Below, one piece after another: positions 34,572 to 43,399 of a stretch of DNA of 64,000 bases. The DNA comes from JAAZZY01 sp964612505 (lineage in GTDB: Bacteria > Chlamydiota > Chlamydiia > Chlamydiales > JAAZZY01): positions 248,001-312,000 of the forward strand of contig CAZTEX010000001.1 in the NCBI GenBank assembly GCA_964612505.1, read 5' to 3'. Within the stretch, counting starts at the first letter, position 1. Every line of letters starts with the position of its first letter. A program made the position numbers and the translations under genes. The notes beneath the pieces were generated by a model. The model did not search any database. It was not told where the DNA came from and saw only the letters and a list, made by a program, of their open reading frames with translations.

Positions 34572-35132
34572 TTACTTTTTAGCGATTACAACTGCAATCT
34601 CGTTTAAGTTTGTCAAAGGACGAACGTTGTCTGGTAGCTGAAGACTGGAAAGTCTACGCGACTGGAACAACTTCATATCAGCAACATCTATTTCTAGCAT
34701 GTCTGGAATATCTTTAGGTAAGCATCTCACTTTGAAGTAGCGTAAAACTGAGCGAATAACGCCCCCTAGTTTAGCTCCAGCGCAATCTGCAACCCCTTTT
34801 AAACTTAAAGGAACGTTAACATTGACCTGCTGATCATCGTGCAATTGTAAAAAGTCGATGTGGTTAATTTGATAGTTGACCGGATTATACTGAATATCTT
34901 TGACAAGAGCTAAGACACTGTTTCCTTTTTCATCAACGAGGTGAAACTTTTTAGAAGAAAGATGTCCTTGTTGAATACGACGCAAATGAGCATGAAACTC
35001 ATCGGCTTGTAAATTAATGGTACGATTAGTTTGACCTTTTGAGTAAACGACGGCAGGAATTTCTCCATTTCTGCGTATCCTCTTGGATTCTTTCTTGACT
35101 TGAGCGTCTCTTTCTTTAACCTGTAATTTCAT
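34572..35132 (-). CDS. rplY: 50S ribosomal protein L25 (CTC form)
   Basis: 186 residues, the two-domain CTC form rather than the short L25 of E. coli. The N-terminal 5S-rRNA-binding domain reads RIRRNGEIPAVVYSKG and ALVKDIQYNPVNYQINHIDF. The C-terminal beta domain covers about 95-186 (VPLSLKGVADCAGAKLGG and IDVADMKLFQS). Followed by pth after three bases; preceded by prs. Confidence 0.93.
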   Translation of the reverse strand: MKLQVKERDAQVKKESKRIRRNGEIPAVVYSKGQTNRTINLQADEFHAHLRRIQQGHLSSKKFHLVDEKGNSVLALVKDIQYNPVNYQINHIDFLQLHDDQQVNVNVPLSLKGVADCAGAKLGGVIRSVLRYFKVRCLPKDIPDMLEIDVADMKLFQSRRLSSLQLPDNVRPLTNLNEIAVVIAKK

Positions 35133-35163
35133 TGTTTAGACTCCAACACATTATATAATTTTT

Positions 35164-36108
35164 TTAACTACCAAATAACGATAATATTGAGCTTCCATTC
35201 ATAATAGAATGAATTGCTTCTCCAAAAATCCTCGCCACAGAAACCACTTCAATTTTGGGGTGATTCACCCAAGGGTGTGCGATAGAATTACTGACAATAA
35301 GCTTTTCGATTTGGCTTCGTTCTATTTTTTCTATTGCTTTACTTGCAAACACTCCATGAGCCACCATCGCATAAATGGATAAAGCCCCCGCTTCTTTGCA
35401 AGCTTTAGCTGCTTGACAAAGGGTTTCTGCGGTGCTACAGACATCATCTACAAGTAATACATTCTTTCGATTCACCTCTCCAATAATTGGAGAATATTTT
35501 ATTTGCTGAGCATTATACCTTTTTTTGTCGATCATTACGAGATCAATATCTAATTTCTCGGAAATTTTTTTAGCATATTTAATACTCCCAATATCTGGGG
35601 CTGCCACAACATGAGCTTGTAAATTTAAATTTTCAAAAGCATGGACAAGTTGATTTTTAGCAATTAAATGATCGGTGGGAATATCAAAAAATCCCTGTAA
35701 TTGCTCGGCATGTAGATCCATGGTAACTACTCGATCCGCTCCCGCTTTTTCAATTAAATTAGCGACTAGCCTGGCTGTAATGGGCACACGAGCATTGTCT
35801 TTGCGATCTTGACGTGCATAAGCCAAATAAGGAATCAGAGCGATAATAGATTGAGCAGAGGCGCGTTTGAGAGCATCGATAATAATCAAAAGCTCCATCA
35901 AATAAGTATTTGGATTATGGGCTAGACTTTGGACAATAAAGCAAGTTTTGCCTCTGACATTCTCTTGAATTTGAACAAAAGTCTCTCCATCAGGGAAGGA
36001 CTTTATGTCGATCTTTCCACTTTCCAATCCAATATAATCTGAGATTTCTTTAGCGAACGCATGGTGCGAACTCCCGCTAAATATACAAACTTCTTGCATG
36101 CTAGACAT
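35164..36108 (-). CDS. prs: ribose-phosphate pyrophosphokinase
   Basis: 314 residues. It makes phosphoribosyl pyrophosphate from ribose 5-phosphate and ATP for nucleotide, His and Trp synthesis. Conserved elements: FPDGETFVQI, SLAHNPNTYLMELL, IPYLAYARQDRKD, VVTMDLHAEQLQGFF, AAPDIGSIKYAK and the PRPP loop VLLVDDVCSTAETL. Both adenine and ribose-phosphate sites are present, so it should be active. It lies between tRNA-Gln and rplY. Animal-pathogen Chlamydia do not keep it in this block, so the host organism may be less nucleotide-dependent. Confidence 0.94.
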   Translation of the reverse strand: MSSMQEVCIFSGSSHHAFAKEISDYIGLESGKIDIKSFPDGETFVQIQENVRGKTCFIVQSLAHNPNTYLMELLIIIDALKRASAQSIIALIPYLAYARQDRKDNARVPITARLVANLIEKAGADRVVTMDLHAEQLQGFFDIPTDHLIAKNQLVHAFENLNLQAHVVAAPDIGSIKYAKKISEKLDIDLVMIDKKRYNAQQIKYSPIIGEVNRKNVLLVDDVCSTAETLCQAAKACKEAGALSIYAMVAHGVFASKAIEKIERSQIEKLIVSNSIAHPWVNHPKIEVVSVARIFGEAIHSIMNGSSILSLFGS

Positions 36109-36136
36109 TTAAAATTTTCTCGAGAAAAAACTTAAA

Positions 36137-36208
36137 TTGGGGCGGTAGGATTCGAACCCACGATGCACGGTACCAAAAACCGTTGCCTTACCACTTGGCC
36201 ACGCCCCA
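36137..36208 (-). tRNA. tRNA-Gln (anticodon UUG)
   Basis: On the minus strand the sequence folds as a cloverleaf: acceptor TGGGGCG (36208-36202) pairs with CGCCCCA (36144-36138); the D arm has GGCCAAGTGGTAAGGC; the anticodon stem ACGGT/ACCGT encloses loop TTTTGGT with anticodon TTG; the T arm is GTGGGTTCGAATCCTAC. The discriminator is A and no CCA is encoded. The U1-A72 pair is usual for glutamine tRNA. Confidence 0.95.
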
Positions 36209-36423
36209 ACAAAATTTAAGCCCAAGATTTTAGTTTAACCTCAGAATTATTTCAAGAAAGATTCTTTATATAAATAAGGAGATCAAGATCTTGTTAAATC
36301 CTTGCTTGATATTTTAGGCAAATTTCTAAATTTTAAACTAGATCTATATTCTTTTCTTGAAAAAGATTCCCCCTTGAGATATAAAGAAAACTTACGACGT
36401 AAAACATTTAAAATAAATCGATT

Positions 36424-37890
36424 ATGAAAATAATTTACATTTCTAGTGAAATGAGTCCTATAGCTAAAGTTGGGGGGCTTGCCGATGTTACACTGGGACT
36501 TAGCCGCGCAATTCAAGCAATGGGAAATCAGACCTGTGTCATCATTCCAAAATACAAATCTTTAAAAACAAAATATTTAGAAAACATCCAAGAGTTAAAT
36601 GAAACTTTTTCTGTTCAGTTTCAAGGAAAAGACTACCGGGTTAAAGTCTGGCAAGCCCAATTACACGACATGCGCGTCTACTTGCTAGATGCTATTAGCC
36701 CCCATTCTTTTTTTGAAACTCCTTTAATATATGGAGAAAAAAATGACTTAGACCGGTTTGGTTTTTTTTCTCTTGCGGCACTAGAATACATTAATAAGGA
36801 ACATAAAGATGTCGACCTTATTCATATTAACGATTGGCATACAGCTTTTATTGCCCCTCTCTATCAGAGTAAGTTTAAAAATCAACTGAACGCGAAAATT
36901 GTGTTTACAATTCATAATATGAACTATCAAGGGATCGCCGAAACCTCCATTTTAGACTGGGTAAACCTCCCTCGAGAGCCTTACCTAAAACAAGGCTTTC
37001 ACCCTACAGACCCTAGTAAAATTAATTTAATTAAATTAGGCATTGTCTTTTCAGACTTTGTCAATACCGTCTCTCCCAATTACTACCATGAAATAAGAGA
37101 TCCGCAAAGTGGCCATGGCTTGGAGAGAGTTGTCGTAGAACATGAACAAAAATTTACAGGTATTTTAAACGGGATTGATTATGACATTTGGGATCCTAAA
37201 ATTGACAAAGCTCTTTTTTTAAATTACACCCCTGAAGAACTCGAAAAAAAGTACCTCACGAAAGACCATCTTCGAAAAGAGCTTCAAATCCCTGTTAAAG
37301 AACAAACCCCACTGGTGGCCTGCATTTGTCGCTTGGTTCCTCAAAAAGGGATTCCAATGATTAAGCATGCCATTAAACACACACTCGATCTAGGGGGGCA
37401 ATTTATCTTATTTGGCTCAAGTCCTATTGCTAACATTCAAGAGGACTTTGATCATCTCAAAAAAAGCTATCTTGAAAATCCAAATGTCAAATTTATTTTC
37501 GAATCTTACAACGAAGAGCTGGCTCATCAAATCTATGCAGGATCTGACATGCTCATTTGCCCCTCTTTATTTGAGCCTTGCGGCCTTACACAAATGATTG
37601 CTCTTCATTATGGAACCGTTCCAATTGTCCGTCAAACAGGAGGACTTGCCGATACCATTTTTGATACAGAAAATCATGAGCTTGCTGAAATTAAAGGAAA
37701 TGGCTTTTCCTACCTCCCCCCTACCAAAAAAGCGATCGAAGAAACCTTAACGCGGGCCTTTAAAGTTTATCATAACAAACCTCAGCTTTGGAAAAAGACT
37801 ATCAAGCGAGGAATGAAAATGGATTATAGTTGGAAAGCTTCTGCAAAAAAATATTTCGATATTTATTCAAGCATTACTTCTGAGAAGTAA
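36424..37890 (+). CDS. glgA: glycogen synthase, ADP-glucose type
   Basis: 488 residues. It extends alpha-1,4-glucan from ADP-glucose. KVGGLADVTLGLSRA near the N-terminus holds the KxGGL motif that binds the nucleotide sugar. DWHTAFIAPLY and HNMNYQG follow, then ICRLVPQKG, and LICPSLFEPCGLTQMIALHYGTVPIVRQTGGL, given here in parts as PSLFEPCGL and VRQTGGLADT. GT5 family, GT-B fold, full length. Glycogen metabolism is conserved across Chlamydiae, and glgA sits next to this ribosomal block in C. trachomatis as well. It abuts pgsA tail to tail with no space. The upstream 215 bases contain the divergent tRNA. Confidence 0.95.
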   Translation: MKIIYISSEMSPIAKVGGLADVTLGLSRAIQAMGNQTCVIIPKYKSLKTKYLENIQELNETFSVQFQGKDYRVKVWQAQLHDMRVYLLDAISPHSFFETPLIYGEKNDLDRFGFFSLAALEYINKEHKDVDLIHINDWHTAFIAPLYQSKFKNQLNAKIVFTIHNMNYQGIAETSILDWVNLPREPYLKQGFHPTDPSKINLIKLGIVFSDFVNTVSPNYYHEIRDPQSGHGLERVVVEHEQKFTGILNGIDYDIWDPKIDKALFLNYTPEELEKKYLTKDHLRKELQIPVKEQTPLVACICRLVPQKGIPMIKHAIKHTLDLGGQFILFGSSPIANIQEDFDHLKKSYLENPNVKFIFESYNEELAHQIYAGSDMLICPSLFEPCGLTQMIALHYGTVPIVRQTGGLADTIFDTENHELAEIKGNGFSYLPPTKKAIEETLTRAFKVYHNKPQLWKKTIKRGMKMDYSWKASAKKYFDIYSSITSEK

Positions 37891-38493
37891 TTAATCTGTT
37901 ATTACTTTGTTTTGAATAATATTTTTCACTTGTTTTTGATGAGCGTAAAAATAATCGAATGCTGAATAGAGCGTATATAACGCGGCGCAACTTACAATGT
38001 AAATACTAATGGTTCTAAAATCTTGAATGGAAAGCCGGCCCAAAGAATATGGGATCATAAAAATAATAATTAGATAAATAGCTACAGCTTGTACGATGGC
38101 TTTTATTTTACCACTCGGACGCGCCGCAAGAGCAATTCCTTTAAGTCCACAAATCGTCCTTAGAGTGCTGATCATAAAATCGCGATAGATAAAAACAAAA
38201 ATGAGCAAAAGAGGGATCTTTAAAGGGCCTTGAGTAAAAGCTAACAGACAAGAGATTCTTGAAATACTATCGGCCATAGGGTCTACGATCTTACCAAAGT
38301 CGCTGACTTGATCCAATTTCCTAGCAAAATATCCATCAAAAGCATCTGTGAGTTCTGAAAAAGTTAAAATACCAATTAAAACATAGGGTAAAGCAATATT
38401 GGAGACCCCCAATTTTGTGTGCCAAAGATAGACGATTACAAAAAGAGGACTTAAAAGAATTCGAATAAATGTTAAGATATTGGGCAATGACAC
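37891..38493 (-). CDS. pgsA: CDP-diacylglycerol--glycerol-3-phosphate phosphatidyltransferase
   Basis: 200 residues with about five hydrophobic helices. The CDP-alcohol phosphotransferase motif D-x2-DG-x2-AR-x8-G-x3-D-x3-D is complete: DAFDGYFARK, eight residues on a Gly, then IVDPMAD. It makes phosphatidylglycerol phosphate in the inner membrane. In Chlamydia a pgsA copy also lies beside glgA. Related enzymes for other head groups share this motif, so the product is assigned partly by context. Confidence 0.88.
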   Translation of the reverse strand: MSLPNILTFIRILLSPLFVIVYLWHTKLGVSNIALPYVLIGILTFSELTDAFDGYFARKLDQVSDFGKIVDPMADSISRISCLLAFTQGPLKIPLLLIFVFIYRDFMISTLRTICGLKGIALAARPSGKIKAIVQAVAIYLIIIFMIPYSLGRLSIQDFRTISIYIVSCAALYTLYSAFDYFYAHQKQVKNIIQNKVITD

Positions 38494-38586
38494 AAAGACC
38501 CTTTTTTTAATATTTTTGAAAGTTATTTATCAGATAAAGCTTTTAAATATCAAGTAAACATCCTATAAGCCTGTTCAACTTATAAT

Positions 38587-39468
38587 TTGAACTCTATTTT
38601 GCAAGTGATACTCTCGCCTTTAGTTTATCTTTTATCTTGCCTGATCTTTTTCTGTAGTTTCATTTTGCTTGCTAAATCACTGATCCTTTCAACTCCCCTA
38701 ATCCTCTTTGTTATCCTTCGGCTGGTTATTTTAGCTCTTGTTGATCTTTATAAGATTCGCCACCGCTTGAAGCTGCCTTTTAAATGGGACTATAGGGGTA
38801 TTCAGTTACTCATGGGTTTTGTGTATCTAGGATATGGACTTTGTTTTTTTGGAGCGCTGACTCACCTACCCTTAATTAGCTTTGTTGCTATTTATCTTTC
38901 ATACCCCATCTTGATCCCCTGGGTTTTAAAAGCATGGATCGGCAAACGGCTCACCCCCTTTTTATGGATTCCGAGTTTCTTATTCTTAATCGGATTTGCT
39001 TGCTCTTTCTCAGGAAAGCTCCAGCTCAACAATATCTTAGTTGTGGTGGCTTTGTTTGCAATTCTTCTGAAAGCCATCTACCAAACAGGCTATCTAAAAC
39101 TAGAGGTAAGCGAGCCTCCTTTGGTGCTGTGGATCACTCGATATGGGGTCTCTATAATAGCTTCAGGATTTTTGCTCATCGCCACTTCCTATACTTTTCG
39201 TTGGCAAAGTCTATTAATTGCTTTGACTGTTATAGTTCTTGAGCTTGCCTATAAACAAGTAATTCCACTTTGCAAAAAAGCACTTAATAGTCTTACTTTC
39301 ATTGGCTTATTCAATTTATCCATCTTTATATGCGCTCTTTTAGATTTTTTAATCTTTAAGACTCTTCCCCCTTTTCAGTTAATCTTAGCCGCTCTGCTTC
39401 TGTACTTTGGGATTTTTTTTACGTTTTTACAAAAAACCCTTTTGGCTAATTCTCTCCATGACTTATAG
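38587..39468 (+). CDS. multi-pass membrane protein, EamA/DMT-transporter-like
   Basis: 293 residues, with about ten hydrophobic helices and very few charged residues. Layout resembles the ten-TM drug/metabolite transporter (EamA) family: helix 1 LLAKSLILSTPLILFVILRL, followed by FVAIYLSYPILIPWVL and AILLKAIYQTGYLKL. EamA motifs are weak, so the call is by topology. The only frame start is TTG at 38587, without a good Shine-Dalgarno, so the true start may differ by a few codons. It is followed on the same strand by the DUF6356 protein. Substrate unknown. Confidence 0.6.
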   Translation: MNSILQVILSPLVYLLSCLIFFCSFILLAKSLILSTPLILFVILRLVILALVDLYKIRHRLKLPFKWDYRGIQLLMGFVYLGYGLCFFGALTHLPLISFVAIYLSYPILIPWVLKAWIGKRLTPFLWIPSFLFLIGFACSFSGKLQLNNILVVVALFAILLKAIYQTGYLKLEVSEPPLVLWITRYGVSIIASGFLLIATSYTFRWQSLLIALTVIVLELAYKQVIPLCKKALNSLTFIGLFNLSIFICALLDFLIFKTLPPFQLILAALLLYFGIFFTFLQKTLLANSLHDL

Positions 39469-39507
39469 ACAACTTCAGGGGAAGGGATGATCCTAGGGGG
39501 GCAGCCA

Positions 39508-39774
39508 ATGAATAATCCTTTTACAAAACACCCACATGAAGTGGGCGAAAGTTACTTTGAACATTTGCTGGAAGCTTTATATTTATTTGTGCGGCTAACT
39601 TACTCAGGACTCGTGATGATTATTCACGCATTCGTTCCGTTCTTATTTACTAAGACCGCTTCAAAAACAATCTTTTACTTTCATGCAAGATTTTCAGAGC
39701 GCTTAGCAAAAATAGCTGAGCAAAATAAAGTCAAAGAAGAGTTAGAACCAAGCTCTGTGTCAATAGAAGAATAA
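39508..39774 (+). CDS. DUF6356 small membrane-associated protein
   Basis: 88 residues from the ATG at 39508, chosen for AGGGGGG eight bases upstream; an earlier in-frame ATG at 39487 lies too close to its own purine run. It matches the DUF6356 pattern: FTKHPHEVGESYFEH near the start, then a hydrophobic segment VMIIHAFVPFLF and TKTASKTIFYFHARF. Function unknown in all members. Probably membrane-associated through the single central helix. It ends at a strong hairpin shared with the convergent protease gene. Confidence 0.75.
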   Translation: MNNPFTKHPHEVGESYFEHLLEALYLFVRLTYSGLVMIIHAFVPFLFTKTASKTIFYFHARFSERLAKIAEQNKVKEELEPSSVSIEE

Positions 39775-39803
39775 TGATCCCTTTCACGCTTAGGGATCAT
39801 TAT
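39771..39803. terminator. bidirectional hairpin between convergent genes
   Basis: A perfect 12-bp inverted repeat, ATAATGATCCCT at 39771-39782 and AGGGATCATTAT at 39792-39803, encloses a nine-base loop. It overlaps the stop of the DUF6356 gene and precedes the stop of the protease gene on the other strand. No long T-run follows, but position and strength suit a shared terminator. Confidence 0.6.
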
Positions 39804-39822
39804 AATAATGGTGCGATAGCTT

Positions 39823-40776
39823 CTATAATAGAACTTTGCTAGCAGATTTGCAGATCAATTCATTTAGAATTTTTTCACCACATCCTGTTTGCAAAATCGT
39901 TTTGAAAGCAAGATCCTTATCGTTGGCTTGCGTGTAATATTTTTTGCAAATCTGATATCCAACATGATAACCAAGGAAGTGAGGAGCACCTTCAAGCAGA
40001 GGCTCTCCACCATAAAACCAAGATTCTACTTTAGCCCAATCTCGAGAATGCATATCTTTTAAAAATGCTTCCCAAATTTCTCTTTCATGTGTTTTTGCAA
40101 ACTCAACTTGAGCTGACGTAGTCACAATTCCCCCAGAGATTAGCTCTCCTAAAAAATCGGCCCCACCTTCCTTTATTGCGTACTCAAGAACACTCAAATG
40201 ATCTTCAAGCTCATCATCAGAAAGTGGGTCCACCTGTTGATGGTGAATGAGCTCATGAGCTACAACATAGACCATTTTATCATAATATTTATCTTGCACC
40301 ATGACTTCGGCCCCAATAATAATCCCGACACCATCTTTTGCTGTACCACCTGAATTATTAGCTCCTATAACAAAATAAACATCAGGGAAAATAGCCGCAG
40401 GATAAAGCTCTTTTAGCTTGCTAAAGAAGGTATAGATTTGATCCGATAAATTTGAGAGATTTTGAGTTCTTGTTTTTGCTAAAAGACTATATACCCCTGG
40501 GTGCTTTATAATAGCCTCGGCCAGATAGTTGCCATCGCGAATTCGATCCTCAATATAAGCCTGGAGCCCGGGAGTACCCTTTTCTAGATACTCCAATTGA
40601 AAAAACTCCCCTCTTTGCTGCAAGGGCATTTTTTCATAAGCTTCCCAAAATAGGTTAATGTCTTTCGTAATGATTTGAGAGGCGAAAGGATCTGATGATC
40701 CAACTACTTTTTTTAAAGGTTCAAGTAAGTTTGAGTTAGGTGTGGAATAGCTTTTTTCTAAATAAATCGCCGACAT
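39823..40776 (-). CDS. predicted zincin-like metalloprotease (DUF2268-like)
   Basis: 317 residues from the ATG at 40776, which has AAGGA six bases upstream; a TTG six bases earlier is unlikely. YVVAHELIHHQQ (H174, E175, H178) is an HExxH zinc motif, and EGGADFLGEL about 28 residues later gives a third ligand Glu (E203), the gluzincin pattern seen in DUF2268/GldB-like predicted proteases. PDVYFVIGANNSGG precedes it. There is no signal peptide, so it is cytosolic or exported by another route. Substrate unknown. It is divergent from maf across 214 AT-rich bases. Confidence 0.7.
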   Translation of the reverse strand: MSAIYLEKSYSTPNSNLLEPLKKVVGSSDPFASQIITKDINLFWEAYEKMPLQQRGEFFQLEYLEKGTPGLQAYIEDRIRDGNYLAEAIIKHPGVYSLLAKTRTQNLSNLSDQIYTFFSKLKELYPAAIFPDVYFVIGANNSGGTAKDGVGIIIGAEVMVQDKYYDKMVYVVAHELIHHQQVDPLSDDELEDHLSVLEYAIKEGGADFLGELISGGIVTTSAQVEFAKTHEREIWEAFLKDMHSRDWAKVESWFYGGEPLLEGAPHFLGYHVGYQICKKYYTQANDKDLAFKTILQTGCGEKILNELICKSASKVLL

Positions 40777-40996
40777 AAACAATCCTTACTAAGTGGCATA
40801 AGTTGGTATTTACATTAGTTTAATTTTTTAACATTTCTCAAGCAATTATAATTAAAGCTTCAATTAATTATTTGACTGTTATTTGTTTATTAAAATTTAA
40901 GCGACAGTTACTTTTTAATTAGATATTTTTCAACTAGCGAGTTGATCATTGCAATTTTATCTCCAAAGCCTCTAAGATATATTTAAAAAGGGATTT

Positions 40997-41584
40997 ATGA
41001 TTATTCTAGCGTCCACTTCGCCCAGAAGAAGAGAAGTTTTAAATTTTTTTTCAATACCCTTTAAACCCGATCAACCCGATTTTGACGAAGCTTCTATCCC
41101 CTACCAAGGAGATCCCAAGCAACACGTCATCACACTTTCTAAAGGTAAAGCCTTAAGTCTTCAAAAAAAATATTCCAAACAAACTATTTTAGCAGCTGAT
41201 ACTTTAGTTTACTTTGACAATGATATCTTGGGAAAACCCAAAGACATCAACCATGCTTTTGAAATTTTAAAAAAATTGCAGGGAAATTGGCATTCTGTTT
41301 ATACAGGGATAACTCTAGTCAATGATGATAAAATCGTCTCTGACTATGATGAAACCCGCATCTTGTTTAAAGATTGTACAGATCAAGAAATCCAAAAATA
41401 TCTCGCAGGTATTTCTTGTTTAGACAAAGCTGGCGCCTATGCCGTTCAAATGGCTGGCAATATTATGGTAGAAAGACTAGAAGGGTGTTTTTATAACTCA
41501 TTGGGCTTACCCATTAATGTCCTTGAGCGCTCTTTAAAACTATTTGGAATTAGCTTATGGGACTATTTAAAAAAGGGTTCTTAA
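40997..41584 (+). CDS. maf: Maf-family nucleotide pyrophosphatase
   Basis: 195 residues. Maf proteins hydrolyse non-canonical or modified nucleoside triphosphates to monophosphates. It begins ILASTSPRRREVL, the phosphate-binding signature with Ser and Arg residues. ADTLVYFDNDILGKP contains the catalytic Asp. DKAGAYAVQ and GCFYNSLGLP close the pocket. Its last 28 bases overlap the following lipoprotein gene, so the two are coupled, an order similar to CT349 and its neighbours in Chlamydia. Confidence 0.92.
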   Translation: MIILASTSPRRREVLNFFSIPFKPDQPDFDEASIPYQGDPKQHVITLSKGKALSLQKKYSKQTILAADTLVYFDNDILGKPKDINHAFEILKKLQGNWHSVYTGITLVNDDKIVSDYDETRILFKDCTDQEIQKYLAGISCLDKAGAYAVQMAGNIMVERLEGCFYNSLGLPINVLERSLKLFGISLWDYLKKGS

Positions 41585-43317
41585 CCTCCTTTATCCTGCT
41601 TTGTGCAGGTTGCTCCCATCATCAACAAACAGCTATGAGCTCTAAAGATCAGGATCTTTTAAATTTAACTTTAAAAAATTCAACGAGAGTCTTTAACCCT
41701 GATGCGACTTTTACTGGCTTAGAAGCGCACTTGCAAATGCCCAAAAATCTCCAACACGCTTTAAGCTTTTATCAAGAGCAATATAAACACCTCGGCGCAC
41801 ATGATTACGAAAGCTTGCAAAAAATAGGGTTTAAGATTTTACAAGAAGCCATTTTTCAAGATGATGTCGAAGCTCAATTACTGAGTCTTTATGGGGTAGA
41901 TTTAGCTAAACACCCTAAACTAATCCCCATCTTAGAGCAAGCCCTTGAAAGTCCTTTTAATTTAGTACAAATGACCGCCATTCAAGCTTTATCTAAGCTG
42001 CCCGATGATCGCGCCAACGCGCTCCTTGTTAAAGGATGTTCTTCTCCTTTTTTAGATGTTGCATTTATGACCGCTTACATTTTAGCGGAAAGACATCACC
42101 CAGAAGCTTTTGGCATGATTGAGTCTCTCATTGATAAAGCTCCTCCTGAATGTGCAGAATTTTTTCCAACACTCCTTGCGTTAATCGACAATCAACAGGC
42201 TCTTCTAAAGCTGCGCAAGTTACTCAACCACCCTCAAGATAGAGTTCGAATTGCTGCGATTAATGCGGTGGGAAGCTTGAGAAAAACAGAACTTCTTTCA
42301 GATATTCGCTCACTAGCGCATCAACATCACATTTTAATTCAAGAAGCTTGTGCTTTTGCGCTGGGAGAGCTTCACGACGAAGGGTCCATTCAAATACTTC
42401 AAAAGATCGCTCTTTCATCTTCTGAAACAACTCGTTTAGCCGCGCTAGATGCTCTTAGAAAACTAGGGCACACCAGTGCGATACAGCAAATTGAACTTGA
42501 AGCTCAAAAAGGGAGTTTATACGCTGTCCAACTATTAAAAGATGCTCCCTGTGATCTTTCTCTTTTAACAGCGCTTGCTCGGCAAACTCAAAACAAAAAT
42601 ATGGCGTTAAATGCCTCTTTAGTCCTTTTACAAAAAAAAGATCATAGAGCGATTGAAAACATTTTACCCCTTTTAGACAATAGTGATCCTAATATGGCTA
42701 TTGCTTATTCCCCCTCACCTGCGATGACGATAAACTGTATTAAGTATGTCTTCAAAGGAGCTCTTCGAGCTCAAGAAAGTGCAGCGCTCGATCAAATGTC
42801 TCTTTCAATAAGACAAAAAATTTTAGCTGAATGCTCAGAGCTTTCTGAAGAGGCTTTTTTAAACATTGCTCAACATATTGTTGACTCTAATCAAAATGAT
42901 TTAATCCCCTACTTAATTGAGCAAATGACCATTTTAAAAACGACTAAAGTCAAAGAACTTTTGAAAGATTGGCAACAAAAAGTAGGGTCTCCTTATGTTC
43001 GCTCTTGGAGTAATCTTGCTCTTCTTAAACTCAACGAACCGGGCCCTTGGAAAAGCAATCTCTTAGCATGGATCAAAAAGAGAAAATATCACCGCTTAGT
43101 TAGGATGAAAGATTTTGCACAACTGCAACGCAAAAAATGGACCGACCCTTTTGAAATCAATCCTCTTGAAACATCACAACTTTTGCTAGAGTCTTATCTA
43201 GCTATTGCTCAAAAGCAAGATGAAGAAGGAATAGCCATTTTATTAGATAGCTTAGCAAACAACGACCTAAAAAATAAATATGCCATCGCTGGGCTTTTAA
43301 TATTATCCACTCAATAA
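41557..43317 (+). CDS. HEAT-repeat lipoprotein
   Basis: 586 residues. A signal peptide ends in a lipobox, ILLCAGC, with C19 as the likely lipidated residue, so the protein is anchored in a membrane facing the periplasm. From about 90 the chain has HEAT-like repeats: VQMTAIQALSKLPD, VRIAAINAVGSLRK, IQEACAFALGELHDEGS and TRLAALDALRKLG. The last 180 residues are helical without clear repeats. HEAT lipoproteins act as scaffolds; no enzyme motif is seen. Start overlaps maf by 28 bases, and the LptD-like gene follows 82 bases on, so an envelope-assembly role is plausible. Such a protein is conserved in Chlamydiae. Confidence 0.8.
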   Translation: MGLFKKGFLTSFILLCAGCSHHQQTAMSSKDQDLLNLTLKNSTRVFNPDATFTGLEAHLQMPKNLQHALSFYQEQYKHLGAHDYESLQKIGFKILQEAIFQDDVEAQLLSLYGVDLAKHPKLIPILEQALESPFNLVQMTAIQALSKLPDDRANALLVKGCSSPFLDVAFMTAYILAERHHPEAFGMIESLIDKAPPECAEFFPTLLALIDNQQALLKLRKLLNHPQDRVRIAAINAVGSLRKTELLSDIRSLAHQHHILIQEACAFALGELHDEGSIQILQKIALSSSETTRLAALDALRKLGHTSAIQQIELEAQKGSLYAVQLLKDAPCDLSLLTALARQTQNKNMALNASLVLLQKKDHRAIENILPLLDNSDPNMAIAYSPSPAMTINCIKYVFKGALRAQESAALDQMSLSIRQKILAECSELSEEAFLNIAQHIVDSNQNDLIPYLIEQMTILKTTKVKELLKDWQQKVGSPYVRSWSNLALLKLNEPGPWKSNLLAWIKKRKYHRLVRMKDFAQLQRKKWTDPFEINPLETSQLLLESYLAIAQKQDEEGIAILLDSLANNDLKNKYAIAGLLILSTQ

Positions 43318-43399
43318 CTTTTGTTTTTTTCAATAAGCACATTATCATAATTAGCCAATGTGCTAGTCTTTTGTCTAAAAAATAAATTGTTATTCATCT

